Of a stretch of DNA of 64,000 nt, positions 16,638 to 25,334 are shown one piece after another. This DNA is from CBDDEI01 sp965226775 (GTDB lineage Bacteria > Chloroflexota > Dehalococcoidia > SHYD01). Every line of letters starts with the position of its first letter. The first letter of the stretch is position 1. The translations under genes were made by a program, and so were the position numbers. The notes below the pieces were generated by a model that searched no databases, was not told the origin of the DNA, and saw only the letters and a program-made list of their open reading frames with translations. The DNA lies in the NCBI GenBank assembly GCA_965226775.1, contig CBDDEI010000002.1, positions 1,426,001-1,490,000 of the forward strand, read 5' to 3'.

Positions 16638-16945
16638 CCTGCTATAGGTACTTCCTCAATCACTACCTCCATTACGCAGCCACGCAGCGGTTTGGGCGCT
16701 GTCGGTGCTCTTTGTTGCATGGCTGCACGTTTTCCTGAACTTCATGCTAGTTAGCCAATGCGAAGGCTTTATGAAGAATGGTGGTAGATATCTTGAACGT
16801 TTGCGTACCCTACCAGCCCACTTAGCCTTGTAAGCGTATGCATCCACTTCCAAGGTAGGGGTCAAATGTGGAGAACTTGTGAAGAGTTTGAGGAGGTTTG
16901 GTGAAGGGCTGCCCGCTCCTTCGTAACAGGTACAAGCCGCGAGTA
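16638..16945. other. Intergenic stretch between the repeat protein and the response regulator
   Basis: About 310 bases of divergent intergenic sequence. I see no gene or RNA feature; the only signal is the promoter of the response regulator at its right end. A minus-strand open frame here (16656-16988) runs across that promoter and has no recognisable protein. Confidence 0.5.
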
Positions 16946-16972
16946 TTGACGAAGCTGTGAGCACGCTATACT
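16946..16972 (+). promoter_or_regulatory. Promoter of the two-component operon, possibly giving a leaderless mRNA
   Basis: TTGACG (16946-16951) and TATACT (16967-16972) are 15 nt apart, a little short. The predicted start point, near 16979, is only about 3 nt before ATG 16982, and no Shine-Dalgarno is visible, so the transcript may be leaderless. Confidence 0.5.
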
Positions 16973-16981
16973 GAAATTCTA

Positions 16982-17674
16982 ATGGCAACGAAGATTCTGG
17001 TAGTAGACGACGACGCGAGCATCGTAGAGACGGTACGCGCGTACCTTCGGGAAGCGGGCTTCGAGGTGTTCACCGCGCGTGACGGCAATAGCGCGCTGTC
17101 GGAATACCGCCGCCAAAAGCCGGACCTGCTGGTGCTGGACGTGATGATGCCGGAGATGGATGGCTTTGAGGTGGTACGCACCCTGCGGCGCGACTCGGCG
17201 GTGCCGGTGATTCTGGTGACCGCTCGGGTAGAGGAATCCGACCGCCTGGTTGGTTTGGAGCTTGGGGCAGACGACTACGTGACCAAACCCTTCAGCCCTC
17301 GTGAGCTTGTGGCTCGGGTGAAGGCTGTGCTGCGCCGAGCGCAGGGCGAGCCGGTGCGGGCCGAGATCCTGGGAGAGGGCGCTATCTCGCTCAATCGCCA
17401 GGCGCACACCGTCGCTGTGCATGGCGTGCTCGTGGACCTAACCCCAACGGAGTTTGCGCTGTTAGACACGCTGATGCAGAACCCCGGCGTGGTGCTGACC
17501 CGGCTTCAGCTCATAGAGCTGGCGTTGGGCTATAGCTATGAAGGGTACGACAGGACGGTGGACGCCCACATCAAGAACCTGCGCCGGAAGCTGAAGCAGT
17601 CGCCCACCGATCCGGAGTATGTAACCACGGTCTATGGCATTGGCTACCGTTTCGAGAAGCTCTCCAATGGTTAG
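16982..17674 (+). CDS. OmpR/PhoB-family response regulator
   Basis: A 230-residue DNA-binding regulator. The receiver domain (about residues 1-120) has the acidic pair VVDDDA, the phospho-acceptor Asp in LLVLDVMMPEMDG (about 53) and the conserved Lys in VTKPFSP (about 102). The C-terminal winged helix (about 130-228) ends with the typical YVTTVYGIGYRF. The stop overlaps the start of the histidine kinase by 8 nt, so the two are co-translated partners. The stimulus is unknown. Confidence 0.95.
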   Translation: MATKILVVDDDASIVETVRAYLREAGFEVFTARDGNSALSEYRRQKPDLLVLDVMMPEMDGFEVVRTLRRDSAVPVILVTARVEESDRLVGLELGADDYVTKPFSPRELVARVKAVLRRAQGEPVRAEILGEGAISLNRQAHTVAVHGVLVDLTPTEFALLDTLMQNPGVVLTRLQLIELALGYSYEGYDRTVDAHIKNLRRKLKQSPTDPEYVTTVYGIGYRFEKLSNG

Positions 17675-19064
17675 CAACAGCCTCTTCACCAAGCTCATGC
17701 TGGCCTTTGTGCTGGTAGCGCTGACGGGCAGTATTCTAACGGCGCTTTTGGCAAACCGGATCGCTGCCAGCGGCTTGGATCTGGTCACAAGCCAGCGGTC
17801 GCAAACCCAGGCACGGCGACTCTCTTCGGTCATGTCTCAGATTTACCGCTTGCAAGGAAACTGGCCGGACTCCGTCGCATTGCTGGAGGAGCTAGCGGAG
17901 TCCGTTGCCCAGCCGCAAGACGTGCAGCGAAGGCGAAGGGGCACATCAGTAGTTACTGCTCTCCTCTGGCTGCCGGACCAGCGGCTCCTCATTGCCAATG
18001 GGCAGGGAACGGTGGTTTTTGATTCAAGAGGAGAGCTGCTGAACCAGGACCTCGCGCAGGAGAGCGCTGCTGCTGCAGTGCCCGTGCTGTTGGGCCAAGA
18101 ACGCATTGGATCCCTGGTATTGGCAGAAGACGTGGCAAGCTCCCTGAAAGATGCGTTCATCCAGCGGGTCAACGAGGGTTTGTTCTGGGTGGCTGCCATC
18201 ACCAGCGCGCTCGCGCTCTTGATGGCAGCGTTCATCTCACGCCAGCTCGTTGTACCGCTGCGGCAGCTTATTGTAGCGGCGCGCGGCATTGCCGGCGGGC
18301 GGCTGGAGGAGCGTGTCCCCGTGGCTTCGGGCGACGAGGTGGGCCAGATGGCTGGGGCGTTCAACCAGATGGCGGAGAACTTACAACGCAGCGAACAGCA
18401 GCGCCGCGAAATGCTGGGAGACATCGCCCATGAGCTACGCAACCCGCTGGCCGCGATGCAGGCCAACCTGGAAAGTATGCTCGACGGCGTGCAACCGTTG
18501 ACGCCGGAGCAAGTGGGCTACGTGTATAACCAGACGATTGTGCTCAACCGGTTGGTTGACGACCTGCGGCTGCTCTCCTTAGCCCAGGCGAACCAGCTGC
18601 ACCTGAACGTGGCCTCTACCGATCTCAGCAATCTAGTCAGCAGCGTTGTGGAGAGCTTTGAGCCTCTGGCGGAAGAGCAGGGCACACAACTGTCGGCCAA
18701 AGTACCGGACGCACTGCCGCCCATTCGGGTAGACAGCCATCGCATTAGCCAGGTGTTGGCGAACTTGTTGAGCAATGCGTTGCGTTATCAGAAGGACGGC
18801 GGCACAGTGGAGGTCTCGGTGGCTTCTGTGAACAACGGTGTGGAGCTGGCAGTGCAGGACTCCGGCCCGGGGATTCCGGAGCAAGACCTGCCCCATCTCT
18901 TTGAGCGCTTCTACCGCGTCGACCAGTCCCGCAGCAGAGAATCCGGCGGCTCCGGGCTGGGGTTAGCCATCGCAAAGGAACTGGTGGAGGCTCACGGCGG
19001 ACGCATCTGGGCGGAGAGCCAGCTCGGTAAGGGCAGCCGGTTTGCGCTGCATCTGCCTGGCTAA
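17667..19064 (+). CDS. Membrane sensor histidine kinase with HAMP domain
   Basis: A 465-residue sensor: transmembrane segment 1 (about residues 11-33), a periplasmic domain of about 130 residues, segment 2 (about 172-190), a HAMP linker, then HisKA with the H-box DIAHELRNPLAAM (His about 256) and an HATPase domain with N-box LSNALRYQ, G1 DSGPGIP and G2 GGSGLGLAIAKELVEAHGG. The ATG at 17667 overlaps the regulator gene and is preferred over 17634, which lies inside the regulator coding region. It phosphorylates the upstream PhoB-type partner. Confidence 0.95.
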   Translation: MVSNSLFTKLMLAFVLVALTGSILTALLANRIAASGLDLVTSQRSQTQARRLSSVMSQIYRLQGNWPDSVALLEELAESVAQPQDVQRRRRGTSVVTALLWLPDQRLLIANGQGTVVFDSRGELLNQDLAQESAAAAVPVLLGQERIGSLVLAEDVASSLKDAFIQRVNEGLFWVAAITSALALLMAAFISRQLVVPLRQLIVAARGIAGGRLEERVPVASGDEVGQMAGAFNQMAENLQRSEQQRREMLGDIAHELRNPLAAMQANLESMLDGVQPLTPEQVGYVYNQTIVLNRLVDDLRLLSLAQANQLHLNVASTDLSNLVSSVVESFEPLAEEQGTQLSAKVPDALPPIRVDSHRISQVLANLLSNALRYQKDGGTVEVSVASVNNGVELAVQDSGPGIPEQDLPHLFERFYRVDQSRSRESGGSGLGLAIAKELVEAHGGRIWAESQLGKGSRFALHLPG

Positions 19065-19116
19065 TACGCCCGCAGACTGAGGGCCGCCCCTTGCCTTGCG
19101 CTGGCGGCGCGGCCGG

Positions 19117-20775
19117 TTAGGGGATGCGCGGTGTTGGGCCCATAGCGTTGACATCCGTGACGACGTCTACCACCGAGATGCGGCCCGACAGGCGCGCCCG
19201 CTCCAGCGCTGGTTGGATATCTTCAGGCCGCTCCACCCGTTCTGCGTGGCAACCCATGACCTCCGCTAGCTTTGCTAGGTTGACCTCGGTAAACATCATC
19301 AGCTCTAGCGCGTCGCCGTAGAGTTCGCCGCCGTAAGCCTCACGGATGGGGTTGAACTCCTGGTTTAGGGAATGGTTGTCGTTCACTACGATGATGGGCG
19401 CGATGCCGTGACGCACCGCCGTCTCCAGCTCTGCCACGTGGTACCAGAAACCCCCGTCGCCGGTGAAGAGCACCACTGGGCGGTCCGGCGCGGCGCACTT
19501 GGCCCCAATGGCTCCGGGGAGCCCCCATCCCAGGGAGCCGGCCGAGCGGATGAAGCTACGCCCCGGTTGCTTCACGTCTACCATAGTGCCGGTCCAGATG
19601 CCGGAGTGCCCTGTGTCCGCCATGAGTAGGGCGTCTTCAGGTAGCCAGTCGCCCAATTCTTTACATAAACGCTCAGTGCGGATAGGGGTCGCATCCGATG
19701 TCTGTATCTCTGCGAACTCTGCTTTCCATGCGCTGGTGAGCCGTGCCACCTCCGCAAGCTGAGCCATGTCCGGCTCACGCGACCCAGCCTCTTGGATGAG
19801 CGCCTGCAGCGCCAGCCTTGCGTCGGCCAGTACTGCGACCTCTGCCGGATAGTTGCGCCCCAGCTCCACGGGGTCGATGTTGATCTGAATCGTGCGTGCG
19901 TTAGCGGGAGGGATGCGCCAGTCCCAGGTGGTCATGCCGCCGGCGCGCGTGCCAATGAAGAGCACTAGGTCGGCCTCACAGACCATCTGGTTGGCGCACC
20001 ACCGGGAGTACCGTCCGATGACGCCAATGGAGAGGGGATGGCTGCCGGGCAGCGCGCCCTTTCCATTGAGAGAGGTGGCCACGGGAATAGTGAGGGCTTC
20101 CGCAAGCTCACGTACCTCTTCCCACGCGCCGGAGGCGATGACGCCGCTACCCGCCACGATAACCGGCCGCTTGGCCTGGCGCAGTAGCGTGGCTGCCTGC
20201 CTAATCTCCGCAGGGTCCGGCGCTGGACGGAAGGGAGGATAGGCGCGAAACGCTTCCTCTACGTAGAGGGGCTGCGCCACGGGACCGCTTTGCGCTTCCT
20301 CTAGGACGTCCAAGTAGACCGGCCCTGGCGATCCCGTGGTTGCCATGCGGAAGGCCTGGCGCAGAAGGTCGGGGAAACGCTCAGAGTGGTCTACCTTCGC
20401 CCCCCACTTGGTCACGCCCTGAAACTGGTCGTGCTCGAACTCTTGGTAGGCATGACGATACCGGTGCATAGGGTTCAGTGCGCCTGTCATGGCGATAACT
20501 GGGGAGCAGGCGAGGAAGGGCTCGGCCATGCCGGCGGCCAGGTTCGCCGCGCCGATGGATTGGGCCATGCAGAGCCCCGGTTTCCCCGACGCGCGGGCAT
20601 ACCCATCGGCCATATAAGCCGCAGCCTTCTCGCCGTGGGTTAGGACGCGCTGCACACCGGAGCCCTCCAGCGCCACCATCGTTCCGAAGAACGCCGTGGG
20701 GACATGGAAGAGGTGGGTGAGGCCAGCCTGCTTAATAGCCTCGGCAAGATAGGCGGACCCGTTCATGGTGGACAT
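19117..20775 (-). CDS. Thiamine-diphosphate enzyme, acetolactate synthase/benzoylformate decarboxylase superfamily
   Basis: A 552-residue ThDP enzyme. The N-terminal pyrimidine-binding domain has the catalytic Glu in THGEKAAAYMADGYAR (about residues 43-58), the middle domain binds a nucleotide or is structural, and the C-terminal domain has the GDG...N ThDP-Mg motif in FTGDGGFWYH and VVNDN. AAGGAG lies 8 nt before the ATG at 20775. It is annotated broadly because anabolic acetolactate synthase, glyoxylate carboligase and sulfopyruvate/phenylpyruvate decarboxylases share these motifs; no small regulatory subunit is adjacent, arguing against IlvB of branched-chain synthesis. The methyltransferase 11 nt upstream is probably cotranscribed. 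Confidence 0.88.
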   Translation of the reverse strand: MSTMNGSAYLAEAIKQAGLTHLFHVPTAFFGTMVALEGSGVQRVLTHGEKAAAYMADGYARASGKPGLCMAQSIGAANLAAGMAEPFLACSPVIAMTGALNPMHRYRHAYQEFEHDQFQGVTKWGAKVDHSERFPDLLRQAFRMATTGSPGPVYLDVLEEAQSGPVAQPLYVEEAFRAYPPFRPAPDPAEIRQAATLLRQAKRPVIVAGSGVIASGAWEEVRELAEALTIPVATSLNGKGALPGSHPLSIGVIGRYSRWCANQMVCEADLVLFIGTRAGGMTTWDWRIPPANARTIQINIDPVELGRNYPAEVAVLADARLALQALIQEAGSREPDMAQLAEVARLTSAWKAEFAEIQTSDATPIRTERLCKELGDWLPEDALLMADTGHSGIWTGTMVDVKQPGRSFIRSAGSLGWGLPGAIGAKCAAPDRPVVLFTGDGGFWYHVAELETAVRHGIAPIIVVNDNHSLNQEFNPIREAYGGELYGDALELMMFTEVNLAKLAEVMGCHAERVERPEDIQPALERARLSGRISVVDVVTDVNAMGPTPRIP

Positions 20776-20786
20776 AGGTGTGCTCC

Positions 20787-21566
20787 TTATTTGTGTGGGG
20801 GTTGTTCTGGCTTACGGGCAATAATGACCATACGCTTGGTTGCGCTAGTATAAGGCTCGTGCGCGTACCCGCCAAAGACCTTCTCAACACCCAAGCCGGC
20901 CCGCTCCAGCCGGTCGATAATTTCGGTGAGGGTGTAGAGGCGGATGTGGTGGCTCCCCGCTTCTTCGAGCGCACCGCCGGGCTCGATGCGCCAAAACTGG
21001 ATGTTGTTTCGTCCCGTGCCCAGATCCAGCGCACGCTCCTCCAAATAGACAGTACCGTCACTGGTGCGATGCCAGTCGTGGTAGCCGTTGTTATCTCTGA
21101 CCCATTCCCGGTTGATCAGATCCAGGAGGAACCAGCCGCCGGGCTTCAGGGCCCGCTCAACGGCAGATAAGACTTTCATGTCTTCTGCGTCCGACTCCAG
21201 ATAGCCAAAAGAGGTGAAGAAGTTGACTATGGCGTCGAAGGAAGCGCTGAACGGGATGTCTCGCATGTCCTGCTGCACCAGCTCTATCTGGACACCCGCC
21301 GCGGTAGCGTGTTGCGCTGCCATAGCTAGCATCTCAGCGCTCTGATCCAGGCCCGTAACCTGATAGCCACGCTGTGCGAATGCGATGGCGTGGCGGCCCT
21401 GCGCACAACACAGGTCGAGCAGGCGAGCGCCCGGCTGCAGGGCGAACAGCTTCTCGGCCAGCGCGACCTCTTGCTCGGTCCTCTCCGGCTCAAAAATCTG
21501 CTCGTAGACGTTGAGGTAGTCCTGCGCAAAGTAGGACTTGTACCACTGCATCTGATCTTGGGCCAT
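20787..21566 (-). CDS. Class I SAM-dependent methyltransferase
   Basis: A 259-residue methyltransferase with motif I LLDLCCAQGRHAIAFA (about residues 43-58) for SAM binding, an acidic strand-2 end, and motif IV/post-I region FDAIVNFFTSFGY (about 105-117). ATG 21566 (AGGAG 7 nt upstream) is chosen; the longest open frame runs 70 codons further, into the divergent gene. The small-molecule substrate is unknown. It lies head-to-head with the pterin/queuosine operon. Confidence 0.85.
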   Translation of the reverse strand: MAQDQMQWYKSYFAQDYLNVYEQIFEPERTEQEVALAEKLFALQPGARLLDLCCAQGRHAIAFAQRGYQVTGLDQSAEMLAMAAQHATAAGVQIELVQQDMRDIPFSASFDAIVNFFTSFGYLESDAEDMKVLSAVERALKPGGWFLLDLINREWVRDNNGYHDWHRTSDGTVYLEERALDLGTGRNNIQFWRIEPGGALEEAGSHHIRLYTLTEIIDRLERAGLGVEKVFGGYAHEPYTSATKRMVIIARKPEQPPHK

Positions 21567-21586
21567 ACGCGCTCCTGCTGCGGTAT

Positions 21587-21616
21587 TTGCGGAAAGCAAT
21601 CCTGCCCAATTATAAT
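21587..21616 (+). promoter_or_regulatory. Promoter of the SDR-queD-queC-folE operon
   Basis: TTGCGG (21587-21592) and a perfect TATAAT (21611-21616) are 18 nt apart. The predicted start, near 21623, is about 29 nt before ATG 21652. The AT-rich -10 is symmetric and may also serve the divergent methyltransferase. Confidence 0.6.
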
Positions 21617-21651
21617 CCTGGCTACTGCTGTCGTCATGGGCTAAGCGATAC

Positions 21652-22428
21652 ATGACGGAGAAAGTAAAACAATGCATGCTACCACTTAAGCAGAAAGGCG
21701 CGCTGATTGTGGGCGCGCGGCGCATAGGCGCAGAGGTTGCCAGACGGCTGGCGGCGGAAGGCGTGAACATTGCCATCGCCTATCGCTCCTCCAAGACAGA
21801 GGCAGAGGCGCTGGCAGCAGAACTGGCCCCTATGACACAGAAGGTCTGTCTGCTTCAGGGTGACATCTCTATAGAAGAAGACGTAGTAAATCTCGTTGCC
21901 GGCGCCGCGGAACAGCTTGGCGATCTCTCCTTCGTGCTCAACCTGGCCTCGGACTATCCGAAGACACCCTTTGCCAACCTGGACGGTGCGTCTTGGGACG
22001 GAATCGTAGGCGCGGCCAAGGGGAGCTATCTGCTGGGCGTGTATGCCGCCCGGCACCTTACCCAGAATCCCGGCCCAACGCGCGGTCATATCCTCTTCTG
22101 GGGCGATTGGGCTGCTGCGGCGACGCCCTACCGGGACTATCTGCCCTACCTCACCGCTAAGGCATCCATCCATTTCATGACCAAGGCTTTTGCCGTAGAG
22201 CTGGCGGGGGAGGGTATCCTGGTGAACTGCATTGCGCCGGGACCCACACAGCGTCCTCCCGACCTATCGGAAGCGGAGTGGGAGCAGTATGCGGTGGGCA
22301 GAGCGCCTCTGCGCCGGGAGTCCTCTGCTGCGGAGATCGCTGAACTTGTGGTGACGCTCCTAAAGAGCGAGACTATTACCGGAGAGACCATTCGGGTTGA
22401 TGCCGGCCGGCACTTGGCCGGCCCGTAG
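21652..22428 (+). CDS. Short-chain dehydrogenase/reductase, possible pteridine reductase
   Basis: A 258-residue Rossmann-fold reductase. The cofactor loop reads IVGARRIGAEVARRLAAEG (about residues 19-37) and the following YRSS favours NADPH. The active site has Tyr-x3-Lys as YLTAK (about 165-169), with the C-terminal FabG-like ending GETIRVDAGRHL. ATG 21652 is used; ATG 21676 is possible. It is 19 nt upstream of queD and in the same operon as folE, so a role in reducing a pterin (like PTR1/FolM) is a reasonable inference from context, not shown by sequence alone. Confidence 0.82.
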   Translation: MTEKVKQCMLPLKQKGALIVGARRIGAEVARRLAAEGVNIAIAYRSSKTEAEALAAELAPMTQKVCLLQGDISIEEDVVNLVAGAAEQLGDLSFVLNLASDYPKTPFANLDGASWDGIVGAAKGSYLLGVYAARHLTQNPGPTRGHILFWGDWAAAATPYRDYLPYLTAKASIHFMTKAFAVELAGEGILVNCIAPGPTQRPPDLSEAEWEQYAVGRAPLRRESSAAEIAELVVTLLKSETITGETIRVDAGRHLAGP

Positions 22429-22447
22429 CGCCTAGAAGGGACACTGT

Positions 22448-22855
22448 GTGTACAAGGTTACGAAAGTTATCGACTTTTGCTACGGCCACCGCCTGTTGAA
22501 CTACCAGGGCGATTGTTCCCGTCTCCACGGCCATAACGGCGTGCTGGAGATAGACGTTGCCAGCGGTAAGCTGAATGAGCTGGGCATGGTGGTGGACTTT
22601 AGCCTAATCAGCGAGCAGGTTAAGAGCTGGGTCGTGGAGAACCTCGACCACAAGATGATCCTCAACGTGGCGGATCCTGTGGTAGACCTCCTACGCCAGG
22701 CCAACGAGCCCTTTTTCATGGTCCAGGACAATCCTACGGCGGAGAACATTGCCCATCTGGTCTACGGCGTGGCGCGTGAGCGCGGGCTGGATGTGACGGA
22801 AGTGCGCCTGTGGGAAACGCCCACCGGCTGCGCCACCTACCGCGGCGAGGATTGA
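22448..22855 (+). CDS. queD: 6-carboxy-5,6,7,8-tetrahydropterin synthase
   Basis: A 135-residue QueD/PTPS-family enzyme that converts dihydroneopterin triphosphate to 6-carboxytetrahydropterin, step 2 of 7-deazaguanine (queuosine) synthesis. The zinc histidines are in GHRL (about residue 14) and LHGHNG (about 29-31), the catalytic Cys is in DCSRLHGH (about 25) and DHKMIL follows (about 70). The start is GTG 22448. The stop overlaps the start of queC. A full set for preQ0 needs folE, queD, queE and queC; queE is not in the window. Confidence 0.92.
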   Translation: MYKVTKVIDFCYGHRLLNYQGDCSRLHGHNGVLEIDVASGKLNELGMVVDFSLISEQVKSWVVENLDHKMILNVADPVVDLLRQANEPFFMVQDNPTAENIAHLVYGVARERGLDVTEVRLWETPTGCATYRGED

Positions 22856-23511
22856 TGGCAGGCGTTGCGGTGCTGGTCAGCGGCGGGCTGGATAGCTGCG
22901 TCCTGGTCGCGGCGCTGGCCAAGGAGCAGACGGTCTATCCGCTCTACATCGCCGCTGGGCTGGCCTGGGAGGAGGAAGAGCGGCGAGCCGTGGAGTCGTT
23001 TCTGGCAGCCGCGAGCATCCCGTCGGTGCAGCCGGTAGAAGAGCTTGCCGTGCCGGTAACCTCCCTCTATCGCAACCACTGGAGCGTCTCTGGAGAGGGT
23101 GTGCCCGGCGCTGAAACGCCCGACGAGGCCGTCTTCCTGCCCGGTCGCAATATCCTGCTGAGCAGCTATGCCGCCATCTGGTGCAGCTTCCGCGATGTGC
23201 ATCAGATCGCCATCGGTTCTTTGGATGATAATCCTTTCCCCGACGCCAGCCCGCACTTCTTCAAGTCCCTGGGGGATGTGTTGGGAGAGGGCCTGGGCCA
23301 TCCAATTGCAGTGATAGCGCCCTTTAGGGCTCTGCACAAACATCAGATAATCAAAGAGTATGCCCACTTACCCCTGGAGCTATCCTTAAGCTGCATGGCG
23401 CCGCAAGGTGGTGTACACTGCGGTGATTGCAATAAGTGCCACGAGCGTCAGGTGGCTTTCGCTGAGGCAGGGGTTGTAGATAAGACCCAATATGCTAGAA
23501 AGCACGGCTAA
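22855..23511 (+). CDS. queC: 7-cyano-7-deazaguanine (preQ0) synthase
   Basis: A 218-residue PP-loop ATPase that converts 7-carboxy-7-deazaguanine to preQ0. The PP-loop VLVSGGLDS is at about residues 6-14 and the zinc site is CxxC-type near the C-terminus: SCMAPQGGVHCGDCNKCHER (about 181-200). ATG 22855 overlaps the queD stop (TGATG), with GAGG upstream; the longer frame from 22810 is within queD. Its stop overlaps the folE start by one base, so translation is coupled through the operon. Confidence 0.93.
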   Translation: MAGVAVLVSGGLDSCVLVAALAKEQTVYPLYIAAGLAWEEEERRAVESFLAAASIPSVQPVEELAVPVTSLYRNHWSVSGEGVPGAETPDEAVFLPGRNILLSSYAAIWCSFRDVHQIAIGSLDDNPFPDASPHFFKSLGDVLGEGLGHPIAVIAPFRALHKHQIIKEYAHLPLELSLSCMAPQGGVHCGDCNKCHERQVAFAEAGVVDKTQYARKHG

Positions 23512-24128
23512 TGGATAGGCAAGAACGGATAGAGAAGCTCACCCCCTTGTTATTGGAAGTGCTGACACTCTTGGGCGAGGATCCGGAGCGCGAAGGCTTG
23601 CGCCGCACCCCGGAGCGATGGGCTGACGCGCTGCTCACGTATACCGATGGCAACCTGCAAGACCCTAAGGATCACCTGGACGTCATCTTTACCCTGGACG
23701 AGGACGATTACCCCGCTCAAGGCGATGACATGGTGATTGTGGATAATATCGAGTTCACCTCCACCTGTGAGCACCACATTGCGCCCATCCGGGGGCTGGT
23801 GCACATTGCGTACATACCGAACCCGGAGAGCAGGGTGGTCACGGGGCTGTCCAAGCTCCCGCGCGTAGTCAACGTGTTTTCACGGCGGCTACAGCTCCAG
23901 GAACGGATGACGCACCAGATTGCCAATGCTATAGATAAGTATTTACATCCCGCCGGCGTTATCACGGTGGTGCAGGCAGTGCACTACTGCATGATCCAGC
24001 GGGGAGTTGAACAGCGGTCCAGCCAGACGCTCACCACTGCTCGGCGGGGGCTGTTTCTTACCAACCCTCAGTTAGAAGCCCGCTTCCAGGAGTATCTGAA
24101 ACTCAAAATGGATGGCGCCAAACTCTAG
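23511..24128 (+). CDS. folE: GTP cyclohydrolase I
   Basis: A 205-residue enzyme that makes 7,8-dihydroneopterin triphosphate from GTP, the shared precursor of folate and queuosine. Family motifs are EGLRRTPERWADAL (about residues 25-38), the zinc Cys-His in STCEHHIAPI (about 84-93), LSKLPRVVNVFSRRLQLQER (about 112-131) and HYCMIQRGV with the second zinc Cys (about 161-169). It closes the four-gene operon and is followed by a strong bidirectional terminator. Confidence 0.95.
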   Translation: MDRQERIEKLTPLLLEVLTLLGEDPEREGLRRTPERWADALLTYTDGNLQDPKDHLDVIFTLDEDDYPAQGDDMVIVDNIEFTSTCEHHIAPIRGLVHIAYIPNPESRVVTGLSKLPRVVNVFSRRLQLQERMTHQIANAIDKYLHPAGVITVVQAVHYCMIQRGVEQRSSQTLTTARRGLFLTNPQLEARFQEYLKLKMDGAKL

Positions 24129-24148
24129 CTGAAAAGTAATGGGAATAG

Positions 24149-24178
24149 AAAAGGAGACCGCATACGCGGTCTCCTTTT
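24149..24178. terminator. Bidirectional terminator between folE and the convergent oxidoreductase
   Basis: A perfect 13-bp stem (AAAAGGAGACCGC with GCGGTCTCCTTTT) and a 4-nt loop, with A and T runs at the stem ends so that a U-run forms in both directions. Confidence 0.85.
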
Positions 24179-24201
24179 GAGTGCATGTTGGTTCTTGCTA
24201 A

Positions 24202-25302
24202 CTACTCTCTGGGAATAGCGACCACTTTGCCCGTGGCAGAGGACTCGCGCGCAGCGTCCAGCACCTGCTGGCAGAGGTAGCCATCGTAGAAGTTGGGCGA
24301 GGGCGAAGTGCCTTCCCGCACGCCCCGTGCGAACTCCCGGATCATCAGCCGGAAGGGCATCAGGCGATCGTCACGGTCGTCGGCAAAGGGCTGAAGGCGG
24401 TCTGGAATGGGCAGCTCTTCTAATTGCTGCTGACCAGGCTTTCCGCCCAGCACGGTGCCATGAGCAGGCGGGTTGGTGCCGTTGCCTTTGTGGGGCGTGA
24501 CCAGCGTGCCTTCCTTGCCATAGAGCTCTATCCGTCCACCGGGGCCAAAGGGCGCTGCGTTGGTGCCGGTCATGGTGCCCCAACCGCCGCTGGCAAACTG
24601 CAGCACGAACTGGAAGGTATCGTCCGCAGTAGCCTTTACTAGCGCGCCGGTGGTCGGATCACTTCGGTCCGTGTGCGATTGCAGCACGCTGGACACCGAG
24701 GTGACCGGCCCGAACCAGTGCAGCAAGCAATCGATGTAGTGGGAGCCTAGGCTGAAGAGGAAACCGCTGCCCTTGCTCGCATCGTCTCGCTCGCTTAATG
24801 GCCGCGGCTGGAAGCCATCCCGCGGACCGTTGACCAGACTAAGGAGCGCCATGTGCAGGGGGCCCAGGTAGCCTTCGTCAATGAGTTCCTTTACCCGCAT
24901 GCGTGCGGAGGCAAAGCGAAACTCGTGGGCCACCATGTGCGTAAGGTTCTTGCTGGTGGCCTTCTGCCACATCTCTTTAGCCATGTTTTGGTTGAGGGTG
25001 AAGGGCTTTTCGCAGATAACGTGCTTGCCGGCGTCCAGCGCCGCCATAGTCATCTCATAGTGCATTGCCACCGGCGAGACTACGCTTATCACGTCAAGGT
25101 CATCCATGGCCAGCATGTCGTCGTAGCTGGTCATTGCACGCGGGATGTTGAACTTCTGCGCCGCTTCTTTGACGCGCGCCTCACTACGGGACCATACGGC
25201 CGTCACCTCGAAGTCGTCCGACTCCGATTGGAAGCCGGGGATGTGCACCGTGGATCCAAAGCCCACACCGGCAACCCCTACGCGCAGTTTCTTCTCCGCC
25301 AC
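24202..25302 (-). CDS. Gfo/Idh/MocA family oxidoreductase
   Basis: A 366-residue NAD(P)-dependent dehydrogenase: Rossmann motif VGVAGVGFGSTVHIPGF (about residues 8-24) and catalytic-region motif HVICEKPFTLN (about 93-103, Lys of EKP). Start GTG 25302 with AGGAGGG 5 nt upstream. The C-terminal domain carries a GGRIELYGKEGTL strand typical of the family. Only distantly like the protein at 14229-15422 by eye. The substrate is probably a sugar or polyol, inferred from the family. Confidence 0.88.
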   Translation of the reverse strand: MAEKKLRVGVAGVGFGSTVHIPGFQSESDDFEVTAVWSRSEARVKEAAQKFNIPRAMTSYDDMLAMDDLDVISVVSPVAMHYEMTMAALDAGKHVICEKPFTLNQNMAKEMWQKATSKNLTHMVAHEFRFASARMRVKELIDEGYLGPLHMALLSLVNGPRDGFQPRPLSERDDASKGSGFLFSLGSHYIDCLLHWFGPVTSVSSVLQSHTDRSDPTTGALVKATADDTFQFVLQFASGGWGTMTGTNAAPFGPGGRIELYGKEGTLVTPHKGNGTNPPAHGTVLGGKPGQQQLEELPIPDRLQPFADDRDDRLMPFRLMIREFARGVREGTSPSPNFYDGYLCQQVLDAARESSATGKVVAIPRE

Positions 25303-25334
25303 AAGCCCTCCTATATTCGATGCGTCGTGCTGCT

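Noticed and set aside
19117..20775. Branched-chain acetolactate synthase large subunit (ilvB)
   Set aside because: The ThDP motifs fit, but there is no ilvN or ilvC nearby, and the superfamily is too broad for a confident symbol.
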